From the NCBI GenBank assembly GCA_030727685.1, contig JANRBC010000009.1, forward strand, positions 1 through 7,073: DNA of 7,073 nucleotides, in the 5' to 3' direction. This document shows, one piece after another, positions 5,883 to 7,073 of this stretch. Origin of the DNA: Ilumatobacteraceae bacterium (GTDB taxonomy: Bacteria; Actinomycetota; Acidimicrobiia; Acidimicrobiales; Ilumatobacteraceae). The notes under the pieces are model-generated. The model had not been told where the DNA came from and did no database searches. It saw only the letters and a list, made by a program, of their open reading frames with translations. How positions within the stretch are numbered: the first letter of the stretch is position 1; each line of letters opens with the position of its first letter. A program made the position numbers and the translations under genes.

Positions 5883-6635
5883 TTAAGGTCGTGGTTTCGG
5901 TGGCACGGCAAGCGTCTGCGTCTGTAACGCAAATACCTCGCGCAGACCAGCAGTTGCCAAAGCCAACAACTCGCTCAATTGTGTTTGACTAAACGCCGCA
6001 CCTTCGGCGGTGCCCTGCACTTCGACAAATTTTGGCTCGGTCGAATCATGTGCTTGCAACATCACGACATTCATGTCGACTTCGGCTGAACTGTCTTCGA
6101 CATACGGCAAATCAATTATCGGCACACCGTTGTGAATGCCTACGCTCACAGCCGCGCACAACGAGTGCAGCGGATGTTTCGTTATCAAGCCGCTTTGTTG
6201 CACCCGCGTCAACGCATCGTGCAACGCAATATATGCCCCACAAATGCTGGCAGTGCGCGTGCCACCATCGGCCTGCAATACATCACAGTCGACAATCACT
6301 TGTCTTTCGCCCAACAGCGTCATGTCGCAACACGAGCGCAGCGATCGGCCAATTAATCGTTGAATTTCAATCGTGCGACCACCCTGTTTGCCTTTCGCTG
6401 CTTCACGATCGTTGCGTTCAGGCGTAGAGCCAGGCAACATCGAATATTCAGCAGTAACCCAACCTTTGTTTTTGCCTTTCATCCATCGCGGCACATCTTC
6501 GTCGACCGACGCGGTGCACAAAACACGAGTCTTGCCAAACGAAACCAACACCGACCCCGCCGCCATCTCGGTGAAGTCACGCTCAAACTTAAGTTGGCGC
6601 AATTCGTTTGTTTGTCTTCCATCGGGTCGTGTCAT
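5883..6635 (-). CDS. rph: Ribonuclease PH
   Basis: A phosphorolytic 3'-5' exoribonuclease that trims tRNA 3' ends, acting as a ring of six. The protein has 250 residues, close to the usual 240-260. The frame shows DGR (5-7), GSTPERNDREA (69-79), GGRTIEIQRLIGRSLR (85-100) with Arg87 in the phosphate-binding region, DCDVLQADGGTRTASI (116-131) with the GTR phosphate loop, DLPYVEDSSAEVDMN (175-189) with the paired aspartates Asp181 and Asp187 expected at the active site, and FVEVQGTAEG (203-212). The ATG has a strong Shine-Dalgarno just upstream. It follows murI by 33 bases and is followed by rdgB after 16. Since the nearby tRNA lacks an encoded CCA, 3' trimming and CCA addition are needed, which suits this enzyme. 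Confidence 0.97.
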   Translation of the reverse strand: MTRPDGRQTNELRQLKFERDFTEMAAGSVLVSFGKTRVLCTASVDEDVPRWMKGKNKGWVTAEYSMLPGSTPERNDREAAKGKQGGRTIEIQRLIGRSLRSCCDMTLLGERQVIVDCDVLQADGGTRTASICGAYIALHDALTRVQQSGLITKHPLHSLCAAVSVGIHNGVPIIDLPYVEDSSAEVDMNVVMLQAHDSTEPKFVEVQGTAEGAAFSQTQLSELLALATAGLREVFALQTQTLAVPPKPRP

Positions 6636-6638
6636 GTT

Positions 6639-6644
6639 CTCTCC
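6639..6644 (-). promoter_or_regulatory. Shine-Dalgarno of rph
   Basis: Minus-strand GGAGAG (6644-6639) stands three bases before the rph ATG at 6635. The clear site confirms the start, and within the run it allows independent loading of ribosomes on rph after the murI stop. Confidence 0.7.
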
Positions 6645-6668
6645 GTTTTTAGCAGTTTGTTTGTCGAT

Positions 6669-7073
6669 TTACTTTGGCCATTGTTTTGCAAGTGATAACT
6701 CTGGGCCCAAAAAACGGCGACCGAGTTCGGCAAAATGCTGAACATCACCCGACGAATAGAACTCATGTGAACCTTTAACTTGATCCTCAACACTACGAGA
6801 AATATTATTTTCAGCCAGCACATCACGAACAACCGATGCGGTGGCATCAGCGCTATTGATCAGCCTTACGCCAGATCCCATTACTCGGCCAATTACTTGG
6901 CTCAAATATGGATAATGCGTGCACCCAAGCAAAAGCGTGTCAACGTCGGCGCTTTTTATTGATGCAAGCAAATTTTCTGCCAGCTCAGTTACGGCTTGAC
7001 CCGAAGTTTCGTTGCGTTCGACAAACTCGACAAAACCTGGACAGGCAGCAGCAGTAAGAGAAACTTCGCGCGA
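6669..7073 (-). CDS. murI: Glutamate racemase, C-terminal part (5' end beyond the window)
   Basis: Converts L-glutamate to D-glutamate for peptidoglycan, without a cofactor, using two cysteines. The frame is open to the right edge, giving 134 C-terminal residues; the first visible codons read SREVSLTAAACPGFVEF, the ACP-type segment of the family. LLLGCTHYPYLSQV carries the second catalytic cysteine, and GVRLINSADATA matches the conserved G-x-x-L-I-x-S/D-A region near the C-terminus. The TTG at 6971 is an internal leucine codon, not a start. The first catalytic cysteine and the start lie outside the window. In many actinobacteria murI, rph and rdgB share one region; here no metallo-hydrolase gene is inserted between murI and rph, as occurs in Mycobacterium. 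Confidence 0.94.
   Translation of the reverse strand, partial: SREVSLTAAACPGFVEFVERNETSGQAVTELAENLLASIKSADVDTLLLGCTHYPYLSQVIGRVMGSGVRLINSADATASVVRDVLAENNISRSVEDQVKGSHEFYSSGDVQHFAELGRRFLGPELSLAKQWPK

Noticed and set aside
5867..5932. Extended N-terminus of RdgB from the TTG at 5932
   Set aside because: The 22 extra residues are Arg-rich, overlap rph and have no counterpart in the family; the ATG at 5866 gives a normal protein.
6669..6971. murI as a complete 100-residue protein starting at 6971
   Set aside because: The codon at 6971 is an internal TTG; the frame stays open to the right edge and the extra residues match glutamate racemase.

Overview
The window (about half G+C) reads as chromosomal DNA of a moderate-GC actinobacterium. 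The evidence is the gene order murI-rph-rdgB on one strand, which recurs in Actinobacteria, a tRNA gene without an encoded CCA, and few Shine-Dalgarno sequences, with several TTG/GTG starts. An aquatic Acidimicrobiia-type lineage would fit, but that is an inference from gene order and composition, not proof. No transposase, phage gene, CRISPR array or long repeat is visible, and no gene-free stretch exceeds 300 bases.

Layout from left to right: (1) The first 38 bases, minus strand, hold the first twelve codons of a gene that looks like a YifB/ComM-family Mg-chelatase-like protein. It diverges from (2) a plus-strand gene of unknown function for a small, probably exported or lipid-anchored protein (87-611). 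(3) A minus-strand run of three genes, probably co-transcribed, extends from 4119 to 625: a large cysteine-synthase-like PLP protein, a threonine-synthase/dehydratase-like PLP enzyme with an incomplete zinc ribbon, and a solitary ClpP peptidase. (4) A 62-base divergent region precedes a plus-strand tRNA gene (4182-4254) with anticodon UAG but the short variable arm of a class I tRNA. Its last base lies four bases before the ATG of (5) a D-threonine-aldolase-like PLP enzyme (4259-5287). (6) Facing it is the minus-strand housekeeping run murI (cut by the right edge), rph and rdgB; the end of rdgB overlaps the end of the aldolase gene by 15 bases.

The right-hand genes are standard housekeeping: cell-wall D-glutamate supply, tRNA 3' trimming and nucleotide-pool cleaning. 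The middle is the unusual part. Three PLP enzymes of amino-acid type (two fold-type II, one alanine-racemase-like fold-type III) flank an atypical UAG-anticodon tRNA, with a ClpP at the end of one arm. Whether they form one pathway cannot be decided from sequence alone. The tRNA and its tight linkage to the aldolase gene are the most worthwhile observations.
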